Part shown: positions 34,088-42,059 of the stretch, one piece after another | Position numbering within the stretch: position 1 is the stretch's first letter | Layout: the number at the start of each line of letters is the position of its first letter | NCBI RefSeq assembly: GCF_003014695.1 | Contig: NZ_PYAS01000027.1 | Location: 1-57,569, forward strand | Reading direction: 5' to 3' | Source of the DNA: Dyadobacter jiangsuensis | Lineage (GTDB): Bacteria; Bacteroidota; Bacteroidia; Cytophagales; Spirosomataceae | Length of the DNA: 57,569 nucleotides | Position numbers and translations under genes: made by a program | The notes under the pieces: model-generated | Databases searched by the model: none | Seen by the model: only the letters and a program-made list of their open reading frames with translations | What the model was told of the DNA's origin: nothing

Positions 34088-35200
34088 TTAGGAATTAAAA
34101 ATGTCGCGATAAAACGACAAAAGTTTTGCTTCCTCCGATGACCAGTTGTAATGCGCCTCCGCCGCTTTTCTGCCATTCCCGCCCATCTGTTGCCTGAGAG
34201 CGCTGTCGCTGATGCAGCATTCCAATGCGTCGCGCAGCATTTTCGCATTGTACGGTGAAATGCAGAATCCGCATTGTGCACCTTCGACAATTTGCCTGTA
34301 AGCGGGAAAGTCCGAAGCAATGACGGGCAATTGCAGCGCCATGTATTCGAACAGCTTTGTCGGGAACGATTCCGGGTAATCGGCCACGGGTTTCAGCAGG
34401 GCAATGCCTGCCGCCGACCGCCGCGCATATCGTAGCGCCAGTTTCTGATCGGTGTAGCCATGGAAGGTGATATTGTTACTTACTTCCTGGTAACCGGCAA
34501 TCGCTTCCAGCTCCGCTTTCGCCACCCGCACGGGGCCGAAAAGATGCAAATGGCAGTCCGGATGGTTGTTTTTCAACATGGCTAAGGCGCTGATCATCGT
34601 ATCGAGGCTACGCTCCATGGACACGACGCCCAGATAAAAGACTTCGGGCCTGTGCCCAGGCGTACCTTCGTGCGTGAGCGAATCCATTACGGGCAGCGAC
34701 ACATAATTGTGGATCACCACGAATGGCTTTGCCAGGCGGCGGTATTCTTCCAGGTAAGCATCGTCCGTAAAGACGCAATGAAACTTCCTACGGGCCAGGT
34801 TGTCGAAAAACCGAAACAGCCGTTTGAAAACCGGACCATTGTTGTACCGTTTGATCGCAAACTTCTTGAACAGGTTTTCCTGTACCTCATACACCACTTT
34901 CGCTCCTGTCCATTGGAAAAGAAATGCCAGGGGAATCAGCTCCGGCACAAAAATGTGGACGATATCGGGCCTCAGCCGCAGGCATTTGAACAACACAACA
35001 GGATGTGCAAACAGGATTCGGGGTAATAGCCGCCCGAATTTCGGCAGATTGATCAAATGCAGCTTTTCCTTCCAGCCATTTTCAAGACCGGGTAATGCAC
35101 AAAACACTTCATAATAGCCTTGAAGCGAAGGCGCGATCTTGTACATAATGCGCGAGTCTGCCGACGGGTGCACCGTACTAAGCAGCAGCACGCGTTTCAT
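34088..35200 (-). CDS. Glycosyltransferase family 4 (GT-B fold)
   Basis: Cytosolic glycosyltransferase of 370 residues. The N-terminal Rossmann half begins RVLLLSTVHPSADSRIMYKI. The C-terminal nucleotide-sugar half has VFYLGVVSMERSLDTMI, HLHLFGPV and the donor-binding block PESFPTKLFEYMALQLPVIAS, in which the EYMA Glu is the family's EX7E region. Likely role is adding a sugar to a lipid-linked or surface polysaccharide; acceptor and donor are unknown. Its ATG overlaps the stop of deoC by 4 bp (ATGA), so the two are translationally coupled even though their functions look unrelated. Confidence 0.88.
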   Translation of the reverse strand: MKRVLLLSTVHPSADSRIMYKIAPSLQGYYEVFCALPGLENGWKEKLHLINLPKFGRLLPRILFAHPVVLFKCLRLRPDIVHIFVPELIPLAFLFQWTGAKVVYEVQENLFKKFAIKRYNNGPVFKRLFRFFDNLARRKFHCVFTDDAYLEEYRRLAKPFVVIHNYVSLPVMDSLTHEGTPGHRPEVFYLGVVSMERSLDTMISALAMLKNNHPDCHLHLFGPVRVAKAELEAIAGYQEVSNNITFHGYTDQKLALRYARRSAAGIALLKPVADYPESFPTKLFEYMALQLPVIASDFPAYRQIVEGAQCGFCISPYNAKMLRDALECCISDSALRQQMGGNGRKAAEAHYNWSSEEAKLLSFYRDIFNS

Positions 35201-35856
35201 GCGCGGGTTATGATTGCAACGCCCGACGAGGTACCGATCCGTTCCGCACCAGCTTCGATCATGGCAATGGCCTGTTCGTAAGTCTTGATACCGCCGGAAG
35301 CCTTGATTTTCACCTCAGCCGGTAAAATCGACCGCATTTTGCGCACGGTTTCCGCATCCGCACCGCCGGGACCAAAACCCGTCGAGGTTTTGACAAAGTC
35401 AGCCTTTGCTTCCGCACAGATTTCACAAGCAGTATACAGGTCGAACGAATCGAGGGCGGCGGTTTCGATAATCACTTTCAGCAGTGCATTCTGCGCGTGT
35501 GCGAGATCGGCGAGCTGTTTCAATTCCTCACGAATGCTCAGGTACGCCATCGATTTGAACTGGGAGAGGTTCATTACCACATCCAGCTCGGTAGCGCCAT
35601 TGTCTAATGCTTCTTTCGCTTCCGCTACCTTCGTAGCCGTGGTAGAATAGCCCATGGGAAAGCCCACTACCGTCGCAATGTCAATTTTTATCGGACAAAA
35701 TTCCAGCATTTCGACGACATATGGTACGTAAATGGGCGCCACGCACACCGCTTTGAACTGGTGTATCCAGGCTTCTTCACAAAGCTTGCGGATGTTGGTT
35801 TCGCTGGCGGTCGCTGTGAGCAGCGTGTGGTCGATGTAGGAAGAGAGATTATCCAT
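35197..35856 (-). CDS. deoC: Deoxyribose-phosphate aldolase
   Basis: Class I aldolase of 219 residues that splits 2-deoxyribose-5-phosphate into glyceraldehyde-3-phosphate and acetaldehyde during nucleoside breakdown. The Schiff-base lysine is Lys156 in DFVKTSTGFGPGGA; the second active lysine is Lys185 in VKIKASGGIK; Asp92 is in ELDVVMN. The sequence GAERIGTSSG near the end binds phosphate. A hairpin terminator for the upstream gene stops 6 nt before this ATG, so expression may rely on readthrough or on an internal promoter. Confidence 0.95.
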   Translation of the reverse strand: MDNLSSYIDHTLLTATASETNIRKLCEEAWIHQFKAVCVAPIYVPYVVEMLEFCPIKIDIATVVGFPMGYSTTATKVAEAKEALDNGATELDVVMNLSQFKSMAYLSIREELKQLADLAHAQNALLKVIIETAALDSFDLYTACEICAEAKADFVKTSTGFGPGGADAETVRKMRSILPAEVKIKASGGIKTYEQAIAMIEAGAERIGTSSGVAIITRA

Positions 35857-35861
35857 AAAAA

Positions 35862-35889
35862 GGAAAAACCCCGCCGGAAAGGCAGGGTT
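35862..35889 (-). terminator. Terminator of the DUF5606 gene, directly ahead of deoC
   Basis: Minus-strand stem AACCCTGCC/GGCGGGGTT (one G-U), 5-nt loop, followed by TTTTTCC. It ends 6 nt before the deoC ATG. Confidence 0.75.
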
Positions 35890-35910
35890 CCAAATGATAT
35901 GAGTTGCTTT

Positions 35911-36453
35911 TTAAGCTTTGCTTTTTTCTTTTTTAGCCGCTTTTTTCGCAGGCGCTTCTTTCACTTCTTCCTCCGTTGCAACTTCCGCTGCCGGTTCAGC
36001 AGCCACTTCTGCGTCGCCTTCGGTTGCTACAAATGCTTCGGGGATATGTTTCGAAAGCAGGTTGTACCAGGTAATGACTTTCTTGATGTCCGATACATAC
36101 ACTTTCGTGCGGTCGAACTCCGGAAGTACCTCAGCAAGAAACTCGATGAGCTCTTTGTCCGATGAAGTTTTAACCGACAATGTAACCTCTTCGCCGTGGA
36201 TTTCACGGATTTTGAGGAACACGTCCGACAGGGCAACAGATTCTTCTGCACCGTCTGTAAAGATCGAAACATCTTTCAAAACGGATACGCGCGCAGTTGG
36301 CCCGATCAGCGTTTTTTCACGTTTCTCGTCCAGGCTTTCAACGATTACGCCCGCACGGCTTGGTTTCAGAATGCGGAACAACCCTGGCTTGCCGGATACA
36401 TTGGCTACTTCTTTCAACAAATCCATTCCTGTTGACTCTACTTTTTCACTCAT
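35911..36453 (-). CDS. DUF5606-family protein
   Basis: Bacteroidota-specific protein of 180 residues. The N-terminal domain (about 10-60) reads MDLLKEVANVSGKPGLFRIL, then KPSRAGVIVESLDEKREKTLIG, a small SH3-like barrel. A helical region with the block TKVYVSDIKKVITWYNLL follows (about 120-150). The tail is Ala/Glu/Lys-rich and probably disordered (VATEEEVKEAPAKKAAKKEKSKA). The true start may be the Met at residue 10 (36426), which many homologues use. Function is unknown; the strong conservation suggests a housekeeping role. A terminator follows it. Confidence 0.82.
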   Translation of the reverse strand: MSEKVESTGMDLLKEVANVSGKPGLFRILKPSRAGVIVESLDEKREKTLIGPTARVSVLKDVSIFTDGAEESVALSDVFLKIREIHGEEVTLSVKTSSDKELIEFLAEVLPEFDRTKVYVSDIKKVITWYNLLSKHIPEAFVATEGDAEVAAEPAAEVATEEEVKEAPAKKAAKKEKSKA

Positions 36454-36552
36454 CCTTTCTTACTATGGTTATATCTTGATGTTAATGTTGGATGCGGCAA
36501 TTGAATTTTTGCGCAAAATAACGGAAAGATTGCCCGGGAAACAACCGATATC

Positions 36553-37161
36553 CTATTTTGTCTTCACAAACGACTGATTATAAGTTTCTATTGTCGCCAG
36601 GATAGGCTCCCGGCCCTCATTTTTTTCCGCCGAGGTCACGTACATTTCAGGAACTTCTTCCCACATTTCGCTCATTTTACGTTTATAGGCTTCCACCTGG
36701 GCGGCTACCTGGCCCGGTTTGAGTTTGTCGGCTTTGGTAAATATGATTTCAAACGGAATGCCGGCTTCGCCCAGCGCGGCCATAAATTCGAGATCGACGG
36801 CCATAGCGCTGTGGCGGACGTCCACCAGCACGAACGTACAAATGAGGTTTTCGCGGTAATGCAGGTAATCGTGGATCATTTTCTCCCACTTGTCGCGCTC
36901 CACTTTGCTCACTTTGGCATAACCATAACCGGGTAAATCGACCAGGTACCAGGTGTCGTCGATGATAAAATGGTTGATCATCTGCGTTTTTCCTGGTTGC
37001 TGGGAGGTTTTGGCCAATGCTTTTTTGCCTGTCAGCATGTTGATAAGCGACGATTTACCCACATTGGAGCGTCCGATAAATGCGTATTCGGGAAGGACGG
37101 GCTCCGGGCATTTCTGGTAATCGGAGTTGCTCATCACATACTTAGCTTCCTGAACTTTCAT
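36553..37161 (-). CDS. engB: Ribosome biogenesis GTPase EngB (YihA/YsxC)
   Basis: TRAFAC-class GTPase of 202 residues needed for 50S subunit assembly. G1 is GRSNVGKSSLINML at about residues 30-43, G3 is DLPGYGYAKV, G4 is TKADK, and G5 is near VTSAEK. Length and motif spacing are standard for EngB. It is divergent from the thioredoxin gene and upstream of the DUF5606 gene by 99 bp on the same strand. Confidence 0.95.
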   Translation of the reverse strand: MKVQEAKYVMSNSDYQKCPEPVLPEYAFIGRSNVGKSSLINMLTGKKALAKTSQQPGKTQMINHFIIDDTWYLVDLPGYGYAKVSKVERDKWEKMIHDYLHYRENLICTFVLVDVRHSAMAVDLEFMAALGEAGIPFEIIFTKADKLKPGQVAAQVEAYKRKMSEMWEEVPEMYVTSAEKNEGREPILATIETYNQSFVKTK

Positions 37162-37247
37162 GGTATTCTGGTGTTAATGAAGTTGCGAAGTTACCCTTTT
37201 TGAGCTTCTTATCCGCAAAAGGTGCGGGATAGGCTCGTAGTCCATAA

Positions 37248-37279
37248 TTGTGTAAAATAAAACAAAGGCGTATTTTCGT
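37248..37279 (+). promoter_or_regulatory. Candidate promoter of the thioredoxin-like gene
   Basis: TTG at 37248-37250, a 21-nt spacer, then TATTTTCG at 37272-37279 (one mismatch to TAnnTTTG). Leader about 30 nt. Confidence 0.35.
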
Positions 37280-37314
37280 TATGGAATACACAAATCAAAA
37301 ATCTTATTATTCAA

Positions 37315-37779
37315 ATGAAAAATCTTAAAAATCTCGGTTTCGCGATCGTGGCGCTGATGCTGGCCATGTCGGTGGCAGTGGCCGGGGAAGGAGATAAAAA
37401 AGCAGCAAAAAATGCTGACAAGGGAATCCAGTTTACGGAAGGTAAATGGTCGGAACTCCTGAAACAGGCGAAGAAAGAGAATAAACTGATCTTCCTGGAC
37501 GCGTACACCACCTGGTGCGGCCCGTGTAAAATGCTGCAAAAGAATGTTTTCACACGTGACGACGTAGCGGCGACTTTCAATGGAAATTTCATTAACGTGA
37601 AGATCGATATGGAAGCTGGCGAAGGACCTTCACTGGCAAAAAGATACCCCATCGAAGGCTATCCGACCCTATTCTTTATCAATGGAAAGGGCAAGGTAGT
37701 GAAGCAGCTTCTCGGCTATCAGCAGCCTCAGGATTTGATCAAAGCAGCTAAATCCGTACAAAAAGGACCTGCTATCTAA
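37315..37779 (+). CDS. Exported thioredoxin-fold protein (CGPC)
   Basis: Protein of 154 residues with a signal peptide (IVALMLAMSVAVAGEG region) and a thioredoxin fold. The redox motif is WCGPC with Cys68 and Cys71, in DAYTTWCGPCKMLQKNVFT; the cis-Pro loop is EGYPTLFFI. The YTTWCGPCKML and FTRDDVAATFNGNFI pattern resembles DsbD-gamma/thioredoxin-like DUF255-related proteins of Bacteroidota. It likely reduces or oxidises disulfides in the periplasm. A terminator shared with gmd follows. Confidence 0.9.
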   Translation: MKNLKNLGFAIVALMLAMSVAVAGEGDKKAAKNADKGIQFTEGKWSELLKQAKKENKLIFLDAYTTWCGPCKMLQKNVFTRDDVAATFNGNFINVKIDMEAGEGPSLAKRYPIEGYPTLFFINGKGKVVKQLLGYQQPQDLIKAAKSVQKGPAI

Positions 37780-37811
37780 ATTATGAGTGTACTTATTTGA
37801 GGTATCAAAAG

Positions 37812-37843
37812 AAAGCCCCGCAGTGTTGAACTGCGGGGCTTTT
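37812..37843. terminator. Bidirectional terminator between thioredoxin-like gene and gmd
   Basis: AAAGCCCCGCAG/CTGCGGGGCTTT, 12-bp perfect stem, 7-nt loop, T-run on the plus side and A-rich flank on the other. Confidence 0.9.
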
Positions 37844-37859
37844 ATATGGGCTATTGTTC

Positions 37860-38972
37860 TTATTCGTAGTAGTTCGGAACGCGGTGGCCGCTACTTTCCA
37901 GCAAACGGTCCTTGCGGAACAACTGAACGTCGGCGGCAACCATGTCGTTTACCAGCGCTTTCAGGTCGTATTTCGGTTTCCAGCCAAGCTTTTCCATTGA
38001 TTTGGTAGGATCGCCGATCAGCAATTCCACTTCCGTAGGACGGAAATAACGCGGATCAACCGCTACTACTTCCTTACCGACTTCGATCTGGAACTCAGGG
38101 TTGTTGCATTTAACCACTTTCGCGATCTCATCCACACCTTCGCCGCTGAATTCCACCTCGATGCCAACTTCCGCAAATGCCATTCTCACAAACTCGCGGA
38201 TGCGGGTAGTAACACCGGTTGCGATCACGAAATCCTCTGGCGTGTCCTGTTGCAGGATGAGCCACATGGCTTCCACGAAGTCTTTGGCATGCCCCCAGTC
38301 GCGCTGTGCGTCGAGATTACCGAGGTACACCTTGTCCTGCAAGCCCAATGCGATGCGTGCCACCGCGCGGGTGATTTTGCGGGTTACGAAAGTTTCGCCA
38401 CGCAGGGGTGATTCGTGGTTGAACAGGATACCATTCACCGCAAACATATTATAGGCTTCGCGGTAGTTGACGGTGATCCAGTAGCCGTAGAGTTTCGCAA
38501 CCGCGTAAGGCGAGCGCGGGTAGAACGGCGTGCGCTCCGACTGCGGTACTTCCTGTACCAAACCGTACAATTCGGAAGTGGAAGCCTGGTAAATTTTGGT
38601 TTTTTGGGTCAACCCCAGCAGACGAACCGCTTCGAGGATGCGGAGTGTTCCGATACCGTCGACGTTGGCGGTGTATTCAGGTTCTTCAAAACTTACCTGC
38701 ACGTGCGACATTGCGCCCAGGTTGTATATTTCATCCGGCTGAACTTCCTGGATGATGCGGATTATGTTCGTGGAATCGCTCAGATCTCCGTAATGAAGGT
38801 GAAAGCGTACATTTTTCTCATGCGGATCTTCATAAATGTGGTCGATCCGCTGGGTGTTGAACAGCGAGCTGCGGCGTTTGATACCATGTACTTCGTATCC
38901 CTTGCTCAAAAGGAGCTCGGCCAAATAGGAGCCATCCTGGCCGGTGATCCCTGTAATTAGCGCTTTCTTCAT
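37860..38972 (-). CDS. gmd: GDP-mannose 4,6-dehydratase
   Basis: Extended-SDR enzyme of 370 residues that makes GDP-4-keto-6-deoxymannose, the precursor of GDP-fucose, rhamnose and related surface sugars. The NADP motif GITGQDGSYLAELLLSKGYEVHG is at the N-terminus. The QASTSELYG motif holds the catalytic Thr/Glu, and the YAVAKLYGYW motif holds Tyr/Lys. FNHESPLRGETFVTRKI is the Gmd tetramer signature. GDP-fucose synthase (fcl), the usual neighbour, is absent from the window. Its product may feed the glycan genes around 40-50 kb, but this is not shown. Confidence 0.95.
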   Translation of the reverse strand: MKKALITGITGQDGSYLAELLLSKGYEVHGIKRRSSLFNTQRIDHIYEDPHEKNVRFHLHYGDLSDSTNIIRIIQEVQPDEIYNLGAMSHVQVSFEEPEYTANVDGIGTLRILEAVRLLGLTQKTKIYQASTSELYGLVQEVPQSERTPFYPRSPYAVAKLYGYWITVNYREAYNMFAVNGILFNHESPLRGETFVTRKITRAVARIALGLQDKVYLGNLDAQRDWGHAKDFVEAMWLILQQDTPEDFVIATGVTTRIREFVRMAFAEVGIEVEFSGEGVDEIAKVVKCNNPEFQIEVGKEVVAVDPRYFRPTEVELLIGDPTKSMEKLGWKPKYDLKALVNDMVAADVQLFRKDRLLESSGHRVPNYYE

Positions 38973-39026
38973 TCTGTTGGTAGTATGTATATGTGGATAA
39001 AGTTATCCGGTTAATAAGTAATTACA

Positions 39027-39593
39027 TTAATTGTGGTCGGAAGCCGGGTTGACCATCAGGCTCCGCTTAATATCCACCCTGTCGGCGAGGATTACAGCGG
39101 AAGCATATTGCTCACGGATCAGATCAAGGTATTGCTCTGCGTCGCTCCGGTACATAAAATCGCCCACCTTCACGCGGTAGGTCGGCTGAGTGTACGAAAC
39201 GTAAGGGTTCAAATCCGGAAAGGCCTGGTAAATGTAGGACTTCGCACCATCCGCTTCCTGCCGCACATTTCCTACGTAAATCTGGATCCTGAAACCATTG
39301 ATGTAGCGGATCGCCTTGTTCTGCTTTGCCAGCGTGTCCAGTACCGATTCCAGTTTCTTGTTGACATACAGCGGTTTGTCTACATCGGCCTTCGGCACAT
39401 TATTGCTCTTGGCGGGTGTCACCGGTTCTGTACGGCTCACGACAGCGGGTTCTACGTATTCATAGCGTGGCCGGACCGCGGAAAGATCTTCCCTGTACTC
39501 GGAACCGGAGCTTACAACCGACTTTTTAGCACAACCCGAAATCAGAATGATACCAAGATGCAGAGCCCATAAAAATTTCTTTTTTAGCGTCAT
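39027..39593 (-). CDS. SPOR-domain lipoprotein
   Basis: Lipoprotein of 188 residues. From ATG 39593 the protein begins MTLKKKFLWALHLGIILISGC, a proper signal with lipobox ISGC. In-frame codons further upstream (39605, 39650) would put extra hydrophilic residues ahead of it, and 39650 lies upstream of the -7 box at 39620-39627. The SPOR domain occupies about residues 110-185 (FRIQIYVGNVRQEADGAKSY ... YRVKVGDFMYRSDAEQYL). SPOR domains bind denuded glycan strands of septal peptidoglycan, so a cell-division or cell-wall role is likely. It is divergent from murB. Confidence 0.85.
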   Translation of the reverse strand: MTLKKKFLWALHLGIILISGCAKKSVVSSGSEYREDLSAVRPRYEYVEPAVVSRTEPVTPAKSNNVPKADVDKPLYVNKKLESVLDTLAKQNKAIRYINGFRIQIYVGNVRQEADGAKSYIYQAFPDLNPYVSYTQPTYRVKVGDFMYRSDAEQYLDLIREQYASAVILADRVDIKRSLMVNPASDHN

Positions 39594-39619
39594 ATCCTGA
39601 ACCATTGTAACTGAGCCCA

Positions 39620-39627
39620 CAAACTTA
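39620..39627 (-). promoter_or_regulatory. Candidate -7 box (TAAGTTTG) for the SPOR lipoprotein gene
   Basis: Perfect TAnnTTTG on the minus strand, 27 bp before ATG 39593. It supports that start over 39650. Confidence 0.5.
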
Positions 39628-39704
39628 ATCAAAATTGGATGAATCACCATACCACTTAATTTTGAATGTAATACCTAACTTTACCCGGTTTATCCCCGAT
39701 TTCA

Positions 39705-40721
39705 ATGCTAGTACAATCCAACGTTTCGCTTCGTCATCTCAATACATTCGGGCTCGATGCCGATGCCAGATATTTTATAAATGTGCAGTCCGTCGATGAA
39801 TTAACGGCCGTTTTGCGTGATCCCGAGTGGAAGGGAACACCGAAATTCATCCTCGGCGGAGGAAGCAACATTTTGCTTACACAAGATATCGATGCGCTCG
39901 TGATCCATCCCGGCATCAAGGGCATTACGGTACTGGAAGAAACTGAGGAAACGGTCGTGCTCGCAGTAGGCGCAGGCGAGGTTTGGCACGATTTCGTGAT
40001 GTATTGTGTGGATAATGGCTATGGCGGTGTGGAAAACCTCTCGCTCATACCCGGAACCGTGGGAGCAGCTCCAATGCAGAACATCGGGGCGTATGGTGTG
40101 GAAATTAAAAGTGTGATAGAGTCCGTCGAAGCGGTGGACATCGAAAGTGGTGAAAAACGCATTTTCAGTAATGCGGAATGCGAGTTCGGATATCGTGAAA
40201 GTGTATTCAAGAAAGCGTTGAAGCATCAGTATGTGATCACCGGAGCCACTTTCAGGCTCAGTAAGAAGCCTGTTTTGAATGCAGCTTACGGTGATGTGCA
40301 AAAAACATTGCAGGAAATGGGCGCTGAAAACCCGACGATCCGGGACATCAGCGAGGCTATTATGCAAATTCGCCGCAGCAAGCTGCCCGATCCGGCCGAA
40401 ATCGGGAATGCGGGGAGCTTTTTCAAAAATCCCGAGATACCGGTTGCTCAGTTTGCACAATTACGGGAAACCTTTCCGGAGGTGCCCGGTTATCCGGTAG
40501 ATGCCGAAACGGTGAAAGTACCTGCCGGCTGGCTGATTGAACGGGCCGGTTGGAAGGGTTATCGGGAGGGTGAAATCGGTGTTCATGCGCGTCAGGCGCT
40601 GGTACTAGTCAACTACGGCGGCGGTACGGGAGCGCAAATCAAGGCATTATCAGAAAAAATTCAGGCGTCTGTAGCTGATAAGTTCGGCGTACGGCTCAAC
40701 GCAGAAGTCAATTTTATATAG
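39705..40721 (+). CDS. murB: UDP-N-acetylenolpyruvoylglucosamine reductase MurB
   Basis: FAD enzyme of 338 residues completing UDP-MurNAc synthesis with NADPH. Motifs: the N-terminal SLRHLNTFGLDADARYF, the FAD-binding GGGSNILL, SLIPGTVGAAPMQNIGAYG, the catalytic Ser in NAGSFFKNP, and RAGWKGYREGEIGVH near the C-terminus. Length and the YRES region fit type I MurB of E. coli (342 residues). The Alg10-like gene follows after 6 bp, so both are probably one transcript. Confidence 0.95.
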   Translation: MLVQSNVSLRHLNTFGLDADARYFINVQSVDELTAVLRDPEWKGTPKFILGGGSNILLTQDIDALVIHPGIKGITVLEETEETVVLAVGAGEVWHDFVMYCVDNGYGGVENLSLIPGTVGAAPMQNIGAYGVEIKSVIESVEAVDIESGEKRIFSNAECEFGYRESVFKKALKHQYVITGATFRLSKKPVLNAAYGDVQKTLQEMGAENPTIRDISEAIMQIRRSKLPDPAEIGNAGSFFKNPEIPVAQFAQLRETFPEVPGYPVDAETVKVPAGWLIERAGWKGYREGEIGVHARQALVLVNYGGGTGAQIKALSEKIQASVADKFGVRLNAEVNFI

Positions 40722-40727
40722 TATCCT

Positions 40728-41960
40728 ATGCATCGCAAAAAGTTATATACCTCATTTGCCCTGCTCGCAATATTCATCCTTGTTTTCTTCCTGAAAGACC
40801 GGTTTACCGTCGATCCGTACCAGGACGAACACCACTACCTCCCCACGGCGGTGTTGTTCAGCAAAGAGCCGGTTCCCTCGCTGAACCTGCTCCAAACTTA
40901 CAATGAGCTGAACACCCCGATCCCCTTCATTCTCGGCGGATGGGTGCTGCGGGTTTTCGGGGAAGATATCCAGAATCTCCGCCTGCTTACGGCATTTACG
41001 AGTTTTGCGCTGCTGATGCTTTTCGTCTGGTACAGTCCCGAACGCACGAAGCGATTTTGGCTTTGCCTGGGTGGTTTGCTGGTTTTCCCCAACTACTACC
41101 TGGTCAGCGTCTATTACTACACCGATATTTTCGCGATGGTGTTCACGCTCGGAGGGGTAATCGCCTATTTACGCAAATGGCATTGGGTCGGATTCCTGTC
41201 TTTGGCCGCGGCGGTTTGCTGCCGCCAGTACATGCTGGCTTTTCCGGCGGCGATCCTGGCCTATGAAGTGTTTAAAAACATAAAATGGAGCGCCAATCCG
41301 GTGATTCTGGTAAAAAGCGTATTGGCGGATCCAGCCTGGATCTGGTATGCGCTGGCTGTGCTCACAATTGTTCCATGGGTGGTTATCTGGCATGGGCCGG
41401 CACCTGCGTCGGTTATGGCCGATCAGCATTATGATTCGGATAAGCTGGTGAACTACAATTTCGGCTATTTGATGTACGCATCGGTAGTTGTAGCGGTGTA
41501 TTACATTATTCCGGAAACCTTGGTAACGCGCCGCATTTCGCACTTTCTCGAATATCCGCGAGAACATCCGGTGATGTTCGGCGGCTTTCTGGTGGTCATT
41601 GCGGTAATTATTGCCTTTTTTCCTGCCAAACAGGCCTATAACCCTTATTTCACCTGGCCGTATTTAGGTTATGTAGATGAATTGTTGATGAAAATCGGCA
41701 TTGGCGGATTGCTGAAACAGCTGGTTTTCGGGGTGCTTATGCTGGTCACGTTGGTTCGTTTTGTATCTCCGCGTTTTAACCTCGCCACCTGGGTTTTCTT
41801 GCTGAATATCCTCTTGCTGGGTAAGGCACAGCTGTCCTGGGACAAATACTCCCTGCCGATGATCATGGTTTTGTGGTTCCTGGCGATGTACGACGAGCAT
41901 TGGCTTCCTTCCGAAACCCGTGCCGGTAACAAACCGGAGGCATTAAATGTAAAATATTAA
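40728..41960 (+). CDS. Polytopic membrane protein resembling Alg10/DIE2 glucosyltransferases (GT-C)
   Basis: Integral membrane protein of 410 residues with about 9-11 hydrophobic helices. The first periplasmic loop after helix 1 reads DPYQDEHHYLPTAVLF, which resembles the DPYMDE-F-H-PQA loop of eukaryotic Alg10 (GT59, dolichyl-phosphate-glucose-dependent alpha-1,2-glucosyltransferase). Further parallels are TPIPFILGGWVLR, NLRLLTAF, FPNYYLVSVYYYTDIFAM (Alg10: YYTD) and the RQ of AVCCRQYMLAF (Alg10: RQTN). I therefore suggest a GT-C enzyme that uses a polyprenyl-phosphate sugar. It starts 6 bp after murB. The resemblance is from motif memory only; homology should be treated as probable, and the sugar, acceptor and linkage are unknown. 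Confidence 0.68.
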   Translation: MHRKKLYTSFALLAIFILVFFLKDRFTVDPYQDEHHYLPTAVLFSKEPVPSLNLLQTYNELNTPIPFILGGWVLRVFGEDIQNLRLLTAFTSFALLMLFVWYSPERTKRFWLCLGGLLVFPNYYLVSVYYYTDIFAMVFTLGGVIAYLRKWHWVGFLSLAAAVCCRQYMLAFPAAILAYEVFKNIKWSANPVILVKSVLADPAWIWYALAVLTIVPWVVIWHGPAPASVMADQHYDSDKLVNYNFGYLMYASVVVAVYYIIPETLVTRRISHFLEYPREHPVMFGGFLVVIAVIIAFFPAKQAYNPYFTWPYLGYVDELLMKIGIGGLLKQLVFGVLMLVTLVRFVSPRFNLATWVFLLNILLLGKAQLSWDKYSLPMIMVLWFLAMYDEHWLPSETRAGNKPEALNVKY

Positions 41961-41974
41961 AGATATATTTATAA

Positions 41975-42021
41975 CCGGGCATTGATCTGCCATTTGTGTA
42001 CCTGTGCCCGGCCGGGCCCGG
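41975..42021 (+). repeat. GC-rich palindromes upstream of the esterase gene
   Basis: CCGGGCA (41975-41981) pairs with TGCCCGG (42005-42011), followed at once by the palindrome CCGGGCCCGG (42012-42021). No U-tract follows. It may be a leader or post-Alg10 structure that weakly terminates. Confidence 0.4.
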
Positions 42022-42059
42022 AGAATTTTCAAGCCATCAGAAACAGCTTCTTTAATGAA

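Noticed and set aside
36553..40721. Single operon through engB, gmd, SPOR and murB
   Set aside because: Strands alternate and a bidirectional terminator lies at 37812-37843.
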